Assembly (NCBI RefSeq): GCF_001420995.1
Contig: NZ_CP012184.1
Coordinates: forward strand, 3,332,501 to 3,396,500
Source: Pseudonocardia sp. EC080619-01
GTDB taxonomy: Bacteria; Actinomycetota; Actinomycetes; Mycobacteriales; Pseudonocardiaceae
Reading direction: 5' to 3'
DNA: 64,000 nt
The notes under the pieces are model-generated. The model was given only the letters and a program-made list of their open reading frames with translations, did not search any database and was not told the origin of the DNA. This document shows positions 19,570 to 31,428 of this stretch, in pieces (the first letter of the stretch is position 1; every line of letters starts with the position of its first letter). The translations under genes were made by a program, and so were the position numbers.

Positions 19570-20208
19570 TCAGCCGACCAGCCGGTTCTCCCAGGCCCAC
19601 GCGGCGATCTCGACCCGGTTCCGGGCGTCCAGCTTGGACCCGATGTTGGCCAGGTGGGTCTTCACCGTGGACAGCGAGACGAACAGGTCACCCGCGATCT
19701 CGTGGTTGGTCCGGCCGCGGGCGACCGCGCGGACGACGTCGAGCTCCCGCGGCGACAGCGCGACCGCCGGCTCCGTACGGGGCGGGGGCTCGGTGAGCCG
19801 CTCCAGCAGGCGCACCGTGACCGACGGCGACACCAGCGCGTCCCCGGCCGCGGCCGCCCGCACCGCCTCCACCAGCAGGCGCGGCCCCGCGTCCTTCAGC
19901 AGGAACCCGCACGCACCGGACCGCAGCGCGCCGTAGACGTACTCGTCCAGGTCGAACGTCGTCACGACGACGATCCGCGGCGGCGACGGGTCCGCGGCCA
20001 GCGCCCGGGTGGCCGCAATGCCGTCGATGCCGGGCATCCGGATGTCCATCAGGACCACGTCCGGGCGCAGCCGGCGGGCCACCGCGACCGCGTCGTCACC
20101 GGTCCCGGCCTCGCCCAGCACTTCGATGTCGCTCTCCGCGGAGAGGATCAGCCGGAACCCGGTGCGCACCATCTCCTGGTCGTCGGCCAGGACGACACCG
20201 ATGCTCAC
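19570..20208 (-). CDS. NarL/LuxR family response regulator
   Basis: A 212-residue two-domain regulator. Receiver domain (1-~120) with acidic pair DD at 9-10, phospho-acceptor Asp in VVLMDIRMPG, and TT...K (FLLKD). LuxR-type HTH at the C-terminus: LSPRELDVVRAVARGRTNHE, STVKTHLANIGSKL. The GTG start overlaps the kinase stop by four bases (GTGA). The divergent ABC transporter operon is the likely target, and the bipartite motif at 21446-21497 is a candidate binding site. Confidence 0.93.
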   Translation of the reverse strand: MSIGVVLADDQEMVRTGFRLILSAESDIEVLGEAGTGDDAVAVARRLRPDVVLMDIRMPGIDGIAATRALAADPSPPRIVVVTTFDLDEYVYGALRSGACGFLLKDAGPRLLVEAVRAAAAGDALVSPSVTVRLLERLTEPPPRTEPAVALSPRELDVVRAVARGRTNHEIAGDLFVSLSTVKTHLANIGSKLDARNRVEIAAWAWENRLVG

Positions 20209-21401
20209 CGCGCTCCGTCCAGCGGCAGCTCCACCAGCACGGTCCAGGCCCCGGGGCCGTCCGGGCCGACACGCAGCGTCCCGCCCAGCACCCCGACCCG
20301 CTCCGCCATCCCGGCCAGCCCGAAACCGCCGCGTCCGAGCGCCTGCTGCGTGCGGTCGGGGGCGCCGCCGTCGTTGCGGACGGTCACCTCCAGCGACCCG
20401 TTCCGTCTCAGCAGCGCGACCCGGACCGACGTCGCGTCCGGCGCGTGCCGGTGCACGTTGGTCAGCGACTCCTGCACCACCCGGTACGCGGTCGCGCCGA
20501 CGCCCGGGGGCAGCGCGCCGAGCGCGGCGTCGCGTTCCAGCACGGTGCGCGTGCGGTCCGGGTCGAACCGGTCGACGAGCTCGTCCACGTCGGACGGGCC
20601 GTGGGCGACGGTGCGGCCGGCCTCCTCGCCGCCGCGCAGCACTCCGACCATGCGGCGCATCCCGGCCAGTGCCTCGGCGCCGGCCCGCTCGATCGACTCC
20701 AGCGCCGGGCCGGCCTCCTCGGGCCGGATCCTGGCGACCGTGACGGCGGCCTGCGCGGCCACCACGATGCCGGTGACGTGGTGCGCGACGACGTCGTGCA
20801 GCTCGCGGGCCAGTTCCAGCCGTTCCCCGGTGCGGGCCTCGGCGAGCCGGGCCTCGCGCCGCACCCGGACCTCGCGCAGCACCGCGGCGACCGCGACCGT
20901 GCTCGCCCAGCCCAGCCCGGTGACCGCCACGCTCATGTTCCAGTCGACACCGTCGGTGGCGAACCGCAGGGCGGGCATGCCGACGATCACCAGGAACGCA
21001 CCGGCGGCGGTCAGGACGGCCACCCCGCCCGCGGCGACACGGACCGTCGAGACGGTGACGACCGCCAGCGCGAACAGCTCGGCCAGCGACACCTCGGGGG
21101 GCCCACCGGTGACCACCGCAGCCAGCGAGAGCACGGCGGAGAGCACCATCGCGATCACCGTCGCCGCACTCCGGGACCAGCGGTACCGGGAGAGGGCGAC
21201 GGCGGCCACCAGCGCACCGGCGACCGGGCCCGAGTACGCGAAGATCCCGGGGTCCGACACGCCGGGGGAGGCGAGCACGTCGATCCCGAGCCAGAACAGG
21301 TAGGCGAACGCCTCGCACGTGAACAGCAGCGTCCGCGACCGGGCGCCGGGCCGGGCCGCGGGCGCCCCGTCCCGCGGGATGACGGCGGTCGGTCCGGACA
21401 T
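20205..21401 (-). CDS. Sensor histidine kinase, HisKA_3 (NarX/DesK-like)
   Basis: About 398 residues. Four to five membrane helices occupy residues ~20-160 with little extracytoplasmic sequence, so it probably senses a signal in the membrane. The dimerisation/phosphorylation motif is RELHDVVAHHVTGIVVAAQA; the ATPase part has NVHRHAPDA and GRGGFGLAGMAERVGVLGG. The ATG at 21401 is preferred over the GTG nine bases upstream because AGGGTGAG lies seven bases before it. Cotranscribed with its response regulator; divergent from an ABC exporter operon, an arrangement often linked to cell-envelope or antimicrobial stress. Confidence 0.92.
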   Translation of the reverse strand: MSGPTAVIPRDGAPAARPGARSRTLLFTCEAFAYLFWLGIDVLASPGVSDPGIFAYSGPVAGALVAAVALSRYRWSRSAATVIAMVLSAVLSLAAVVTGGPPEVSLAELFALAVVTVSTVRVAAGGVAVLTAAGAFLVIVGMPALRFATDGVDWNMSVAVTGLGWASTVAVAAVLREVRVRREARLAEARTGERLELARELHDVVAHHVTGIVVAAQAAVTVARIRPEEAGPALESIERAGAEALAGMRRMVGVLRGGEEAGRTVAHGPSDVDELVDRFDPDRTRTVLERDAALGALPPGVGATAYRVVQESLTNVHRHAPDATSVRVALLRRNGSLEVTVRNDGGAPDRTQQALGRGGFGLAGMAERVGVLGGTLRVGPDGPGAWTVLVELPLDGAR

Positions 21402-21445
21402 GGCGCTCACCCTAGGGCGGAGATCGCCGGCCCGCCCTCGGCCGG

Positions 21446-21497
21446 AAGTACGACGCGCGGACGACCGGAGACCGTCCCGTGGTCCGACGCGCCGGAC
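21446..21497. promoter_or_regulatory. Bipartite motif in the divergent kinase/ABC promoter region
   Basis: AAGTACGA, 18 bases, CCGTCCCGTGGTCCGA-C-GCGCCGGAC. It is the counterpart of 8777-8828 with identical spacing. It ends 26 bases before the 37-codon ORF that opens the ABC operon. Confidence 0.6.
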
Positions 21498-21523
21498 CCC
21501 TCCCGCACGGCACCGTCGTCATC

Positions 21524-21637
21524 ATGCTCGACGTCCTGATGAACACCGCCGCCGTGATCGGCGGCGTCGTCCTGTTCCTGATGTTGCTGACCGTCGCGGC
21601 GCTGCCGTTCCTGCAGGAGTGGGGTGAGCAGCGGTGA
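21524..21637 (+). CDS. 37-residue single-pass membrane peptide leading the ABC operon
   Basis: The product begins MLDVLMNTAAVIGGVV and has one membrane helix (about 8-30) and a short polar end (LQEWGEQR). The stop TGA overlaps the GTG start of the ABC ATPase gene as GTGA, the same coupling used between the next two genes, which supports translation. It could be a leader for coupling or a small transporter subunit. No clear Shine-Dalgarno sequence is visible. Confidence 0.5.
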   Translation: MLDVLMNTAAVIGGVVLFLMLLTVAALPFLQEWGEQR

Positions 21638-22398
21638 CGGCCCCACGGGCCGCCGCCGCGGCCATCGGCCTGGTCCGCGCCTACGGCGAGGGCCGCGGCG
21701 CCGTCCGGGCCCTGGACGGGATCACGATGTGGCTCCCGGCGGGCCGGTTCACCGCGGTGATGGGCCCGTCGGGATCCGGCAAGTCGACGCTGCTGCACTG
21801 CCTGGCCGGCCTGGACCGGCCGACCGCCGGACAGGTCCTGCTGGGCGACACCGACCTCGGCGCGCTCGACGACGCCGACCTCACCGTCGTCCGGCGGGAC
21901 CGGATCGGGTTCGTGTTCCAGGACGGCAACCTGCTGCCGCACCTCACCGCCGGGGAGAACATCGATCTCGCGGCCTCGCTGGCCGGTCGGCGTCCGGACC
22001 GGGCGTGGCGGACGGAGCTGGTCGACCGGCTCGGGATCGGCGACCGGCTGCGGCACGTGCCCGCGGAGCTGTCCGGCGGCCAGCGGCAGCGGGTCGCGGT
22101 GGCCAGGGCGCTGCTGGGGCGGCCGGAGATCGTCGTCGCCGACGAGCCGACCGGGGCGCTGGACACCACGTCCGGGCGGGAGCTGCTGGGCCTGCTGCGC
22201 GGCTGCGTCGACGACTACGGCCAGACCGTCGTCATGGTCACCCACGACCCGCTGGCCGCGTCGGCGTCGGACCAGGTGCTGCTGCTGCGCGACGGGACGG
22301 CAGCGGGCCGGCTCGCCGACCCGACGCCCGGCACCGTCCTCACCGCACTCGGCGAGCTGACGGCGGGCGGGCGGCGTCCGGCGCCGGTGCCGTCGTGA
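21634..22398 (+). CDS. ABC transporter ATP-binding protein (MacB/LolD/BceA-like)
   Basis: A 254-residue ATPase partner of an FtsX-type permease. Walker A GPSGSGKST (about 44-52), Q-loop VFQDGNLLPHLTAGEN, signature LSGGQRQRVAVARAL, Walker B EIVVADEPTGALD, H-loop VTHD. PTGALD and the overall length are typical of the MacB/LolD class, which drives export or lipid extraction rather than classical import. GTGA overlaps link it to the ORF before and the permease after. Confidence 0.94.
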   Translation: MTAPRAAAAAIGLVRAYGEGRGAVRALDGITMWLPAGRFTAVMGPSGSGKSTLLHCLAGLDRPTAGQVLLGDTDLGALDDADLTVVRRDRIGFVFQDGNLLPHLTAGENIDLAASLAGRRPDRAWRTELVDRLGIGDRLRHVPAELSGGQRQRVAVARALLGRPEIVVADEPTGALDTTSGRELLGLLRGCVDDYGQTVVMVTHDPLAASASDQVLLLRDGTAAGRLADPTPGTVLTALGELTAGGRRPAPVPS

Positions 22399-24038
22399 GG
22401 GCGGTGAACCCGGCGACCCGCGCGGCCGTCGCCGGGATCCGCAGGAACCCGCGGCAGACGGTGCTGACCGGGCTCGCGGTGCTGGTGTCGACGGTGTTCG
22501 CGACGGGGTCGGTGCTGTTCACCGGCACCCTGCGCGAGGCACTGCTCGCCGGCGCCACCGACGCGGACCAGGTGTCCGCCTCGGTGACCTCGGTGCTGGC
22601 GGGGCTCTCCGTGTTCGTCGGACTCGCCCTGGTCGCCGCGGCGGTCGTGGTCGGCTCGACGTTCCGGATCGTGCTCGGGCGCCGCAGCCGGGAGCTCGCG
22701 CTGCTGCGGTGCATCGGCGCGACCCGCGGGCAGGTGACCCGCTCGGTGCTGGCCGAGGCGGGAGTGACCGGGCTGGTGGCGGGCGTCGGTGGGGCCGTCG
22801 TCGCCACCGCGGCGGGGTACGTGACCCTCGCGGCGCTGCGGGCGTCCGGTGTGGAGGTGCCGGGTCTGGCCCTGCCGCCGGCCGGGCTGGCCGGGTGCGT
22901 GCTGCTCGCCGTCGTCGCGACGGTCGTGGCGGCGGTGCCGCCCGCGCTCGCCGCCGGACGGGTGCCACCCGTCGTCGCGCTGGGGGCGGCCGACGCCGCC
23001 GAGGCGCACGGTCCGCGTGTCCGGCGCAGGGCGCCGCTCGCCGCCGTGCTCGTCGCAGTGGCGGCCGTGACCGGCGCCCTCGGCCTGGCGGTCCCGGACT
23101 CGCTGGCGGCGCTGAGCCTGGTGGCGCTCAGCGGGATGGTGCTGTTCGCCGCGCTGGTGGTGGCCGGACCGTTCCTGGTGGCGGCCGCCGCGACCGCGCT
23201 GCGGCCGCTCGCGGAGCGCTCCGGTCCGGCGCGGCTGGCCGTCGCGAACGCCCGCCGGGTGTCCCGGCGGACCGCCGCGACGACGACGGTGCTCGCCCTC
23301 GGTGTCGGGCTCACCGCGGCGCTGCTGGTCGGCATCGACGGGGCGAGCGCGGAGGCGCGGGCCTCGATCGACCGCAACTACCCGGCGGACGTCCTGGTGC
23401 TGCCCGCGGACACCGGCCCGGCGGGGGACGCCGCGGGGCGGAAGGACGCGGCGGACGCCACCGCGGCACGGCTGGCCGAGCGGTCCGAGCTGCGGGTCCG
23501 TACGGACGGCACCGAGGTGCTCGTCGACGGGGCACCGGGGGCCGCGCCGGAGGCCGTCCGGGCCGCGGTCGCGTCGGCCACCGACGGCGGCGGGGCGACG
23601 GTGATGTGGGCGGCGGACGTGCGGGCCGAGACCGAGCAGGTGTTCACGACCGTCCGGGCGGTCGGCGCCGGGCTGGTCGGGGTGACGCTGGTCGTCGCCG
23701 TGCTCGGGGTGGGGGTCACCCTCGCGCTGTCGGTGAACGAGCGGACCCGGGAGATCGCGCTGCTTAGGGCGCTGGGCCTGACCCGGTCCGGCGCGCGGTA
23801 CGCCGTCGCCGCGGAGGCGGCGCTCGCCGGGCTGGTGGGGGCCGTACTCGGTGTGGTGCTCGGGGCGGGCTACGGCGCGCTGGGGCTGCAGGCGATCGAC
23901 ATGCCGGTGCCGCTGCCGCCGGCCGGGCAGCTCGCGGGGCTGGGCATCGGCGTCGTCGCGGTCGCGGTGCTCGCCGCGGCGGCGTCGATGCGCCGGGCCG
24001 GCCGGGTGGCGCCCGCCCACGGACTGGCCGCGGGCTGA
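22395..24038 (+). CDS. FtsX-like ABC transporter permease
   Basis: About 547 residues with two FtsX-type halves. The first MacB/FtsX domain includes VVVGSTFRIVLGRRSRELAL and LRCIGATRGQV; the second ends VALSVNERTREIALLRALGLTRSGAR, both motifs being characteristic. A soluble extracytoplasmic stretch lies between (about 310-410). With the ATPase it probably forms a stress-induced exporter for peptides, lipids or antimicrobial compounds, controlled by the divergent two-component system. GTG start. Confidence 0.92.
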   Translation: MRAVNPATRAAVAGIRRNPRQTVLTGLAVLVSTVFATGSVLFTGTLREALLAGATDADQVSASVTSVLAGLSVFVGLALVAAAVVVGSTFRIVLGRRSRELALLRCIGATRGQVTRSVLAEAGVTGLVAGVGGAVVATAAGYVTLAALRASGVEVPGLALPPAGLAGCVLLAVVATVVAAVPPALAAGRVPPVVALGAADAAEAHGPRVRRRAPLAAVLVAVAAVTGALGLAVPDSLAALSLVALSGMVLFAALVVAGPFLVAAAATALRPLAERSGPARLAVANARRVSRRTAATTTVLALGVGLTAALLVGIDGASAEARASIDRNYPADVLVLPADTGPAGDAAGRKDAADATAARLAERSELRVRTDGTEVLVDGAPGAAPEAVRAAVASATDGGGATVMWAADVRAETEQVFTTVRAVGAGLVGVTLVVAVLGVGVTLALSVNERTREIALLRALGLTRSGARYAVAAEAALAGLVGAVLGVVLGAGYGALGLQAIDMPVPLPPAGQLAGLGIGVVAVAVLAAAASMRRAGRVAPAHGLAAG

Positions 24039-24075
24039 CCGCGGCCACGGTCCCGGAGCCGCACGCGGCTCCGCA

Positions 24076-24117
24076 CACCGCTGCGCGCCCGCACGAGGGG
24101 GCGGGCGCGCAGCGGTG
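24076..24117. terminator. Bidirectional terminator, 17-bp perfect stem
   Basis: CACCGCTGCGCGCCCGC pairs perfectly with GCGGGCGCGCAGCGGTG across an eight-base loop, between the convergent FtsX and reductase genes. Confidence 0.85.
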
Positions 24118-24138
24118 CCGGTGTGCCGGGGCCGGGGA

Positions 24139-24570
24139 TCAGCCCTTCGGCTCGAGCACGAACACCGGGATGACCCGGGAGGTCTTCTCCTGGTACTCGG
24201 CGTACGGCGGGTACGCCGCGACGGAGCGGTCCCACCACTCCTGGCGCTCGGTGCCGGACACCTCGCGCGCGACGAACGTCCCGGTCGCGGTGCCGTCCTG
24301 CACGGTGACCTCGGGGTTCGCCACCACGTTGTGGTACCAGGCCGGGTGCTCCGGGGTGCCGCCCTTCGAGGCGATCATCGCGTAGGACCCGTCGTGCTCG
24401 ACGCGCATCACGGGGACGTAGCGCTGCTTCCCGGACTTCGCGCCGGTCGTCGTGACCAGGACGATCGGCCGGTCCATGACCGTCACGCCCTCGGTGGTGC
24501 CCTGCTCCAGGATCTTCTGGGTCTGTTCGCGGACCCAGTCGGTCGGGCTCAGCTCGGCATTCTGCGTCAT
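24139..24570 (-). CDS. Deazaflavin (F420)-dependent nitroreductase family protein
   Basis: A 143-residue protein of the Ddn/DUF385 split-beta-barrel family that uses reduced F420 to reduce quinones or nitro compounds. Seen: IVLVTTTGAKSGKQRYVPVM, SYAMIASKGGTPEHPAWYHNVVANPEVTVQ and FVLEPKG at the end, all family-typical for F420 binding. The ATG at 24570 is chosen by homology; an in-frame ATG 33 bases upstream is possible but its GAGGA is too close. The substrate is not predictable. Divergent from thiC. Confidence 0.88.
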   Translation of the reverse strand: MTQNAELSPTDWVREQTQKILEQGTTEGVTVMDRPIVLVTTTGAKSGKQRYVPVMRVEHDGSYAMIASKGGTPEHPAWYHNVVANPEVTVQDGTATGTFVAREVSGTERQEWWDRSVAAYPPYAEYQEKTSRVIPVFVLEPKG

Positions 24571-24687
24571 ACCGGTGGTGAACCCGGCACCCGTCGTGAT
24601 CATTCCTCGCGGGCGGGTGAGAAGCGCCCGGGGGCTGGCCTTCCGCGCCGGACGGTGCCTACGGTGCCCGGGCACGATCAACTGAAC

Positions 24688-26437
<1,750 letters not shown>

Positions 26438-26536
26438 GGAGTGGGTGCCCGGGGGACGGCGACCGTCCCCCGGGCGTCACGACACCCGGTGGGGTGAGCG
26501 ACTACCGTCGTCGTCCGAGGAGCACGAGAAGTACGA

Positions 26537-26641
26537 GCACGACGCGGGAGCTCGCGGTGCGAGCGGGCTGAGAGGGCGGCTGGGTCCGGGACGGGCCGGC
26601 GCCGCCGACCGCGGGACCGGCCGGGTAATGCCGGCCAGGGA
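26537..26641 (+). promoter_or_regulatory. TPP riboswitch upstream of thiD
   Basis: A second Thi-box: GCGGGCTGAGAGGGCGG, CGACCGCGGGACCGG, CCGGGTAATGCCGGCCAGGGA. It ends about ten bases before the thiD ATG and covers GGGAGGA, so translation control is likely. It shares short blocks with the thiC switch but the variable stems differ. Confidence 0.93.
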
Positions 26642-26651
26642 GGACCACGCC

Positions 26652-27506
26652 ATGCCCGAGCCCACCGTCGGCACCACACCGCCGCGCGCCCTCACGATCG
26701 CCGGCACCGACTCCGGCGGCGGCGCCGGGATCGCCGCCGACCTGCGGACCTTCGCCGCGTGCGGGGTGCACGGCTGCCTCGCCGTCTGCGCGGTGACGGT
26801 GCAGAACACGGTCGGCGTCACCGGGGTGCACACGATCCCGCTCGACACGATCGCCGGGCAGGTCACCACCGTCGCGTCCGACATCGGGCTGCAGGCCGCG
26901 AAGACCGGGATGCTCGCGAACGCCGAGATCATCGAGGCCGTCGCGGCGGCCTGCGACGGCAACGGCATCGGGGCCGGGCGCGCGACACCGCTGGTCGTCG
27001 ACCCGGTCGCCGCCTCCATGCACGGCGACCCGCTGCTCGCCGCCGAGGCCCTCGACGCCTACCGGCACACGCTGTTCCCGCGGGCCACGCTGGTCACGCC
27101 GAACCTGGACGAGATCCGGCTGCTGGTCGAGCACGACGTGCACGACCGCGACGGCCAGTACGCGGCGGCGAAGGCACTGCACGATCTCGGCCCGCGAGCG
27201 GTGCTGGTCAAGGGCGGGCATCTCGCCGGCGACACCGACGGCTGCCTCGACCTGCTCTACGACGGCGAGGTGTTCGTCGAGCTGCCCGGCCCGCGGTTCG
27301 ACACCGGCGACACGCACGGCGGCGGGGACTCCCTCGCGGCGGCCGTCGCGTCCGGGCTGGCCCGCGGCCACGACGTCGAGGCGGCCGTCCGGTTCGGGAA
27401 GCGCTACATCGTCGAGGCGGTCCGGCACTCCTACCCGCTGGGCGCCGGGCACGGCCCGGTCTCGCCACTGTGGACGGTCCGGCCCTGGTGGGACGACCCG
27501 GCCTGA
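26652..27506 (+). CDS. thiD: Bifunctional HMP / HMP-phosphate kinase ThiD
   Basis: A 284-residue ribokinase-fold enzyme that phosphorylates HMP and HMP-P. Start region [50 protein letters not shown] and VLVKGGHL are all ThiD motifs. The anion-hole motif, usually (N)THGTGCTLS, here reads [12 protein letters not shown]: the usual Cys is replaced by Asp, as in other ribokinase-family members where Asp is the catalytic base. That could alter substrate preference but the pathway context supports ThiD. Confidence 0.93.
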   Translation: MPEPTVGTTPPRALTIAGTDSGGGAGIAADLRTFAACGVHGCLAVCAVTVQNTVGVTGVHTIPLDTIAGQVTTVASDIGLQAAKTGMLANAEIIEAVAAACDGNGIGAGRATPLVVDPVAASMHGDPLLAAEALDAYRHTLFPRATLVTPNLDEIRLLVEHDVHDRDGQYAAAKALHDLGPRAVLVKGGHLAGDTDGCLDLLYDGEVFVELPGPRFDTGDTHGGGDSLAAAVASGLARGHDVEAAVRFGKRYIVEAVRHSYPLGAGHGPVSPLWTVRPWWDDPA

Positions 27507-27746
27507 TCCCCGCGGGGTCGGGCCGCGCCCGGGCGCCGTCCCCGGGACCCGGTCGCAAAAGTCGGGGAGCGACCCGCCGCGGCCGTCGCCGAGTGCCGGA
27601 CACCGATGATCGGACGCCCGACCGTCGTGGCTCCGCAGATGCGGTGCCGCGCCCGCGCGTCGCTCCGCGAAGGGTACCCTGACCTGCAAAGAATCGGTCC
27701 TCGGCGCGTCGCACGCCGGCCCCGTTCCTGTATACGCTCGGCCGCG

Positions 27747-30013
27747 ATGAGCATCTTGGGCACCCGCGTCGTCCGCACCGAGGATCCGGTCTTCCTCACG
27801 CGGGGCGCGACCTACACCGACGATCTGATCGACGAGCGGCTGACCGGAGCGTTGCACCTGACGCTCGTCCGCTCGCCGCTGGCCCACGCGACGATCACGT
27901 CGATCGACACCTCGGCGGCGCTCGACTCGCCCGGTGTCGTCGCGGTGATCACCGGCGCGGACCTCGACATCGAGCCGGCGCTGCTGTTCCCGGGCGCGAA
28001 CAAGGCGATGACCCGCCCGTTCCTCGCGACCGACCGGGTCCGGTTCGTCGGCGAGCCGGTGGCCGCCGTGCTGACCGAGGACTTCTACCAGGGCGAGGAC
28101 GCCGCCGAGCTGGTCGACGTGGAGTACGAGCCGCTGGACGCGGTGATCGACCCGCTGGCCGCGGTGCAGGACGAGATCCTGCTGTTCCCGGAGGCCGGCA
28201 CCAACACGGCCGCCGCGTACGGGTACGACTCCGAGCCCGACCCGGACTACTTCGCCGGCTGCGAGGTCGTCGTCACCCGGGACCTGGTGAACCAGCGCCT
28301 GGCCGCGGCCCCGCTGGAGACCCGGGCCGCCAGCGCGTTCTGGGACGGCGACCGCTGCACGCTCTACATGTCCAACCAGAACGCCCAGGGCGGCCGGGAC
28401 GAGGTCGCGGGCTGGCTGGGCATGGACAAGGAGAACCTGCGGGTCATCCTGCCCGACGTCGGTGGCGGGTTCGGCGCGAAGATCGGCTCCGACCCCGAGT
28501 TCGCGATCGTGGCGTGGCTCGCCCGGCGTGAGGGCCGCCCGGTCCGCTGGAACGAGTCGCGGTCGGAGAACATGACCGGGATGGTGCAGGGCCGCGCCCA
28601 GCGCCAGACGATCACGATCGGCGGCACCCGCGAGGGCAGGGTCACCCACTACCGGCTCGACGTCGTGCAGGACCTCGGCGCCTACCCGCGCCTGGGCACC
28701 TTCCTGTCGGTGTTCACCCGGATGATGGCGCCGGGCACCTACGACATCGAGAACGTCGACTCGCGTGCCCGCGCCGTCGTCACCAACACCACCTCGATCG
28801 CCGCCTACCGCGGCGCAGGCCGCCCCGAGGCGACCGCTGCGATCGAGCGGGCGATGGACCTGTTCGCGCACGAGATCGGGAAGGACCCGGCGGAGGTCCG
28901 CAAGCTCAACGTCGTCGCCCCGGACCGGTTCCCGTTCCAGACCAAGGGCGGGGTCGAGTACGACTCCGGCGAGTACGCCAAGGCGATCGACCTCGCGCTG
29001 GAGAAGTCCGGCTACGACCGGCTGCGCGCCGAGCAGAAGGCCCGCCGCGAGCGCGGCGACGCCCGCCAGCTCGGCATCGGCGTCTCGTCCTACGTGGAGA
29101 TCACCGGTGGTGGCGCGTTCGCCGAGGACGCGTCGGTCGAGGTGCACCCCGACGGCGCCGTGACGGTGCTGACCGGTACGTCGCCGCACGGGCAGGGGCA
29201 CGCGACGGCCTGGGCGATGCTCGCGTCCGACCAGCTGGGCGTCCCGATCGAGAAGATCACCGTCAAGCACGGCGACACCGACCTCGTCCCGCGCGGTGGC
29301 GGCACCATGGGGTCGCGGTCGCTGCAGACCGGTGGCGTCGCGGTGCACCAGGCGTCGGCGGAGCTGATCGACCTCGCCAAGCAGCGGGCTGCGGACCTCC
29401 TCGAGGCGAGCGTCGACGACCTGGAGCTCGACCCGGCCAACGCCGCGATCACCGTCCGCGGGGTGCCGTCGGCGAAGAGCGTCACCCTCGCCGAGCTGGC
29501 CGCGGCCGAGCAGCTCAAGGTCGACACCACCTGGGACGGCGAGAAGCCGACCTTCCCGTTCGGCGCGCACGTCTGCGTCGTCGAGGTCGACACCGAGTCC
29601 GGCAAGGTCACCGTCGAGAAGATCGTCGCGGTGGACGACGCCGGCCCGATCCTCAATCCGCTGCTCTGCGAGGGACAGCGGCACGGCGGCATCGCGCAGG
29701 GCATCGCGCAGGCGCTGCTGGAGGAGGTCGTCTTCGACGAGGAGGGCCAGCCGCTGACCGGCACCTTCGCCGACTACGGCATCCCCTCGGCCGCCGAGCT
29801 GCCGAGCTTCGACCTCGTCGAGATGACCACGCCGACCCCGGTGAACCCGATGGGCTACAAGGGCATCGGCGAGGCCGGGACGATCGGGTCCACCCCCGCG
29901 ACCCAGAGTGCGGTCATCGACGCGCTGTCCCACCTCGGCGTGACCCACATCGACATGCCCCTGACCCCGCTGCGGGTCTGGGAGGCCGTCCACTCCGCTT
30001 CGGAGGGAAGCAA

Positions 30014-30017
<4 letters not shown>
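27747..30017 (+). CDS. Xanthine dehydrogenase family molybdopterin subunit (form II CODH-like large subunit)
   Basis: A 756-residue molybdenum hydroxylase large subunit that binds molybdopterin cytosine dinucleotide and oxidises a carbonyl or N-heterocycle. Seen: N-terminal hammerhead (RGATYTDDL), DVGGGFGAKIG, active loop AYRGAGRPEA, GTSPHGQGHATAW, and the catalytic Glu in GIGEAGTIGS. The AYRGAGR loop marks form II; true CO dehydrogenases have AYxCSFR, so CO oxidation is not supported. Gene order large-small-medium with overlapping starts. Confidence 0.92.
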
Positions 30018-30561
<544 letters not shown>

Positions 30562-30565
<4 letters not shown>

Positions 30566-31374
30566 TCCCGCTGCAGTTCGACTACGCCCGCCCCGACACC
30601 CTCGACGACGCCATCGCGCTGCTCGCCGAGAAGGGCGAGGACGCCAGCGTCCTCGCCGGCGGCCACTCGCTCATCCCGGTGATGAAGGTCCGGCTCGGCG
30701 CCCCCGAGTTCCTGATCGACATCGGCCGGCTGCCCGAGCTGTCCTACATCCGCGTCGAGGGCGACGAGGTCGCGATCGGTGCCGGCACCAAGCACCGCGA
30801 CGTCGTGGACTCACCCGAGCTGGCGGCCGAGGTGCCGCTGCTCCCGGCCGTCGCCCGCACCGTCGGGGACCCGCAGATCCGGGCCCGCGGCACCCTCGGC
30901 GGCACGCTGGCGCACGGCGACCCGGCGGCCGACCTGCCCGCTGCGGTGCTCGCGCTGGACGGCACGATCGTCCTGCAGGGCCCGCGCGGGCGGCGCACCG
31001 TCCCGATCGGCGGGTTCTACACCGGTGTGTTCACCACGGTCCGCGAGCCCGACGAGCTGATCGTCGAGATCCGGATCCCGCGCTGCGGCGACCGGGGCTG
31101 GGCGTACGAGAAGTTCACCCGCCGGTCCAACGACTGGGCGATCGTCGCCGTCGCGGTGTCGGGTGACCGGATCGGCCTGGTCAACATGGGCTCGACGTCG
31201 CTGCGGGCCACGGCCACGGAGCAGGCGCTGAAGGACGGGAAGTCGATCGCCGAGGCGGCCGCGCTGGCCGCCGAGGGCACCGAGCCCCCGTCGGACACGC
31301 ACGGCACCCCGGCCTACCGCACCCACCTGGTGCAGGTGCTGGTCCGGCGGGCCCTGGAGACCTCGCACGCCTGA
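30562..31374 (+). CDS. FAD-binding medium subunit of the molybdenum hydroxylase
   Basis: A 270-residue FAD subunit (CoxM/XdhB class). Seen: LAGGHSLIPVMKVRL (FAD pyrophosphate loop), GAGTKHRDVV, RGTLGGTLAHGDPAADLPAA (second FAD motif), and a C-terminal CO_deh_flav_C domain. Its ATG overlaps the small-subunit stop as ATGA. The three subunits form one complex; its electron acceptor and substrate are unknown. No maturation genes are adjacent, but a MoxR/VWA pair lies 5.7 kb away. Confidence 0.95.
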
Positions 31375-31388
31375 CCCGCACCACCCGC

Positions 31389-31415
31389 GCCGCCCCACCT
31401 GCCAGGTGGGGCGGC
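31389..31415. terminator. Bidirectional terminator
   Basis: A perfect 12-bp stem GCCGCCCCACCT / AGGTGGGGCGGC with a three-base loop lies between the convergent FAD subunit and response regulator genes. Confidence 0.85.
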
Positions 31416-31428
31416 ACCGGGTGGAGCC

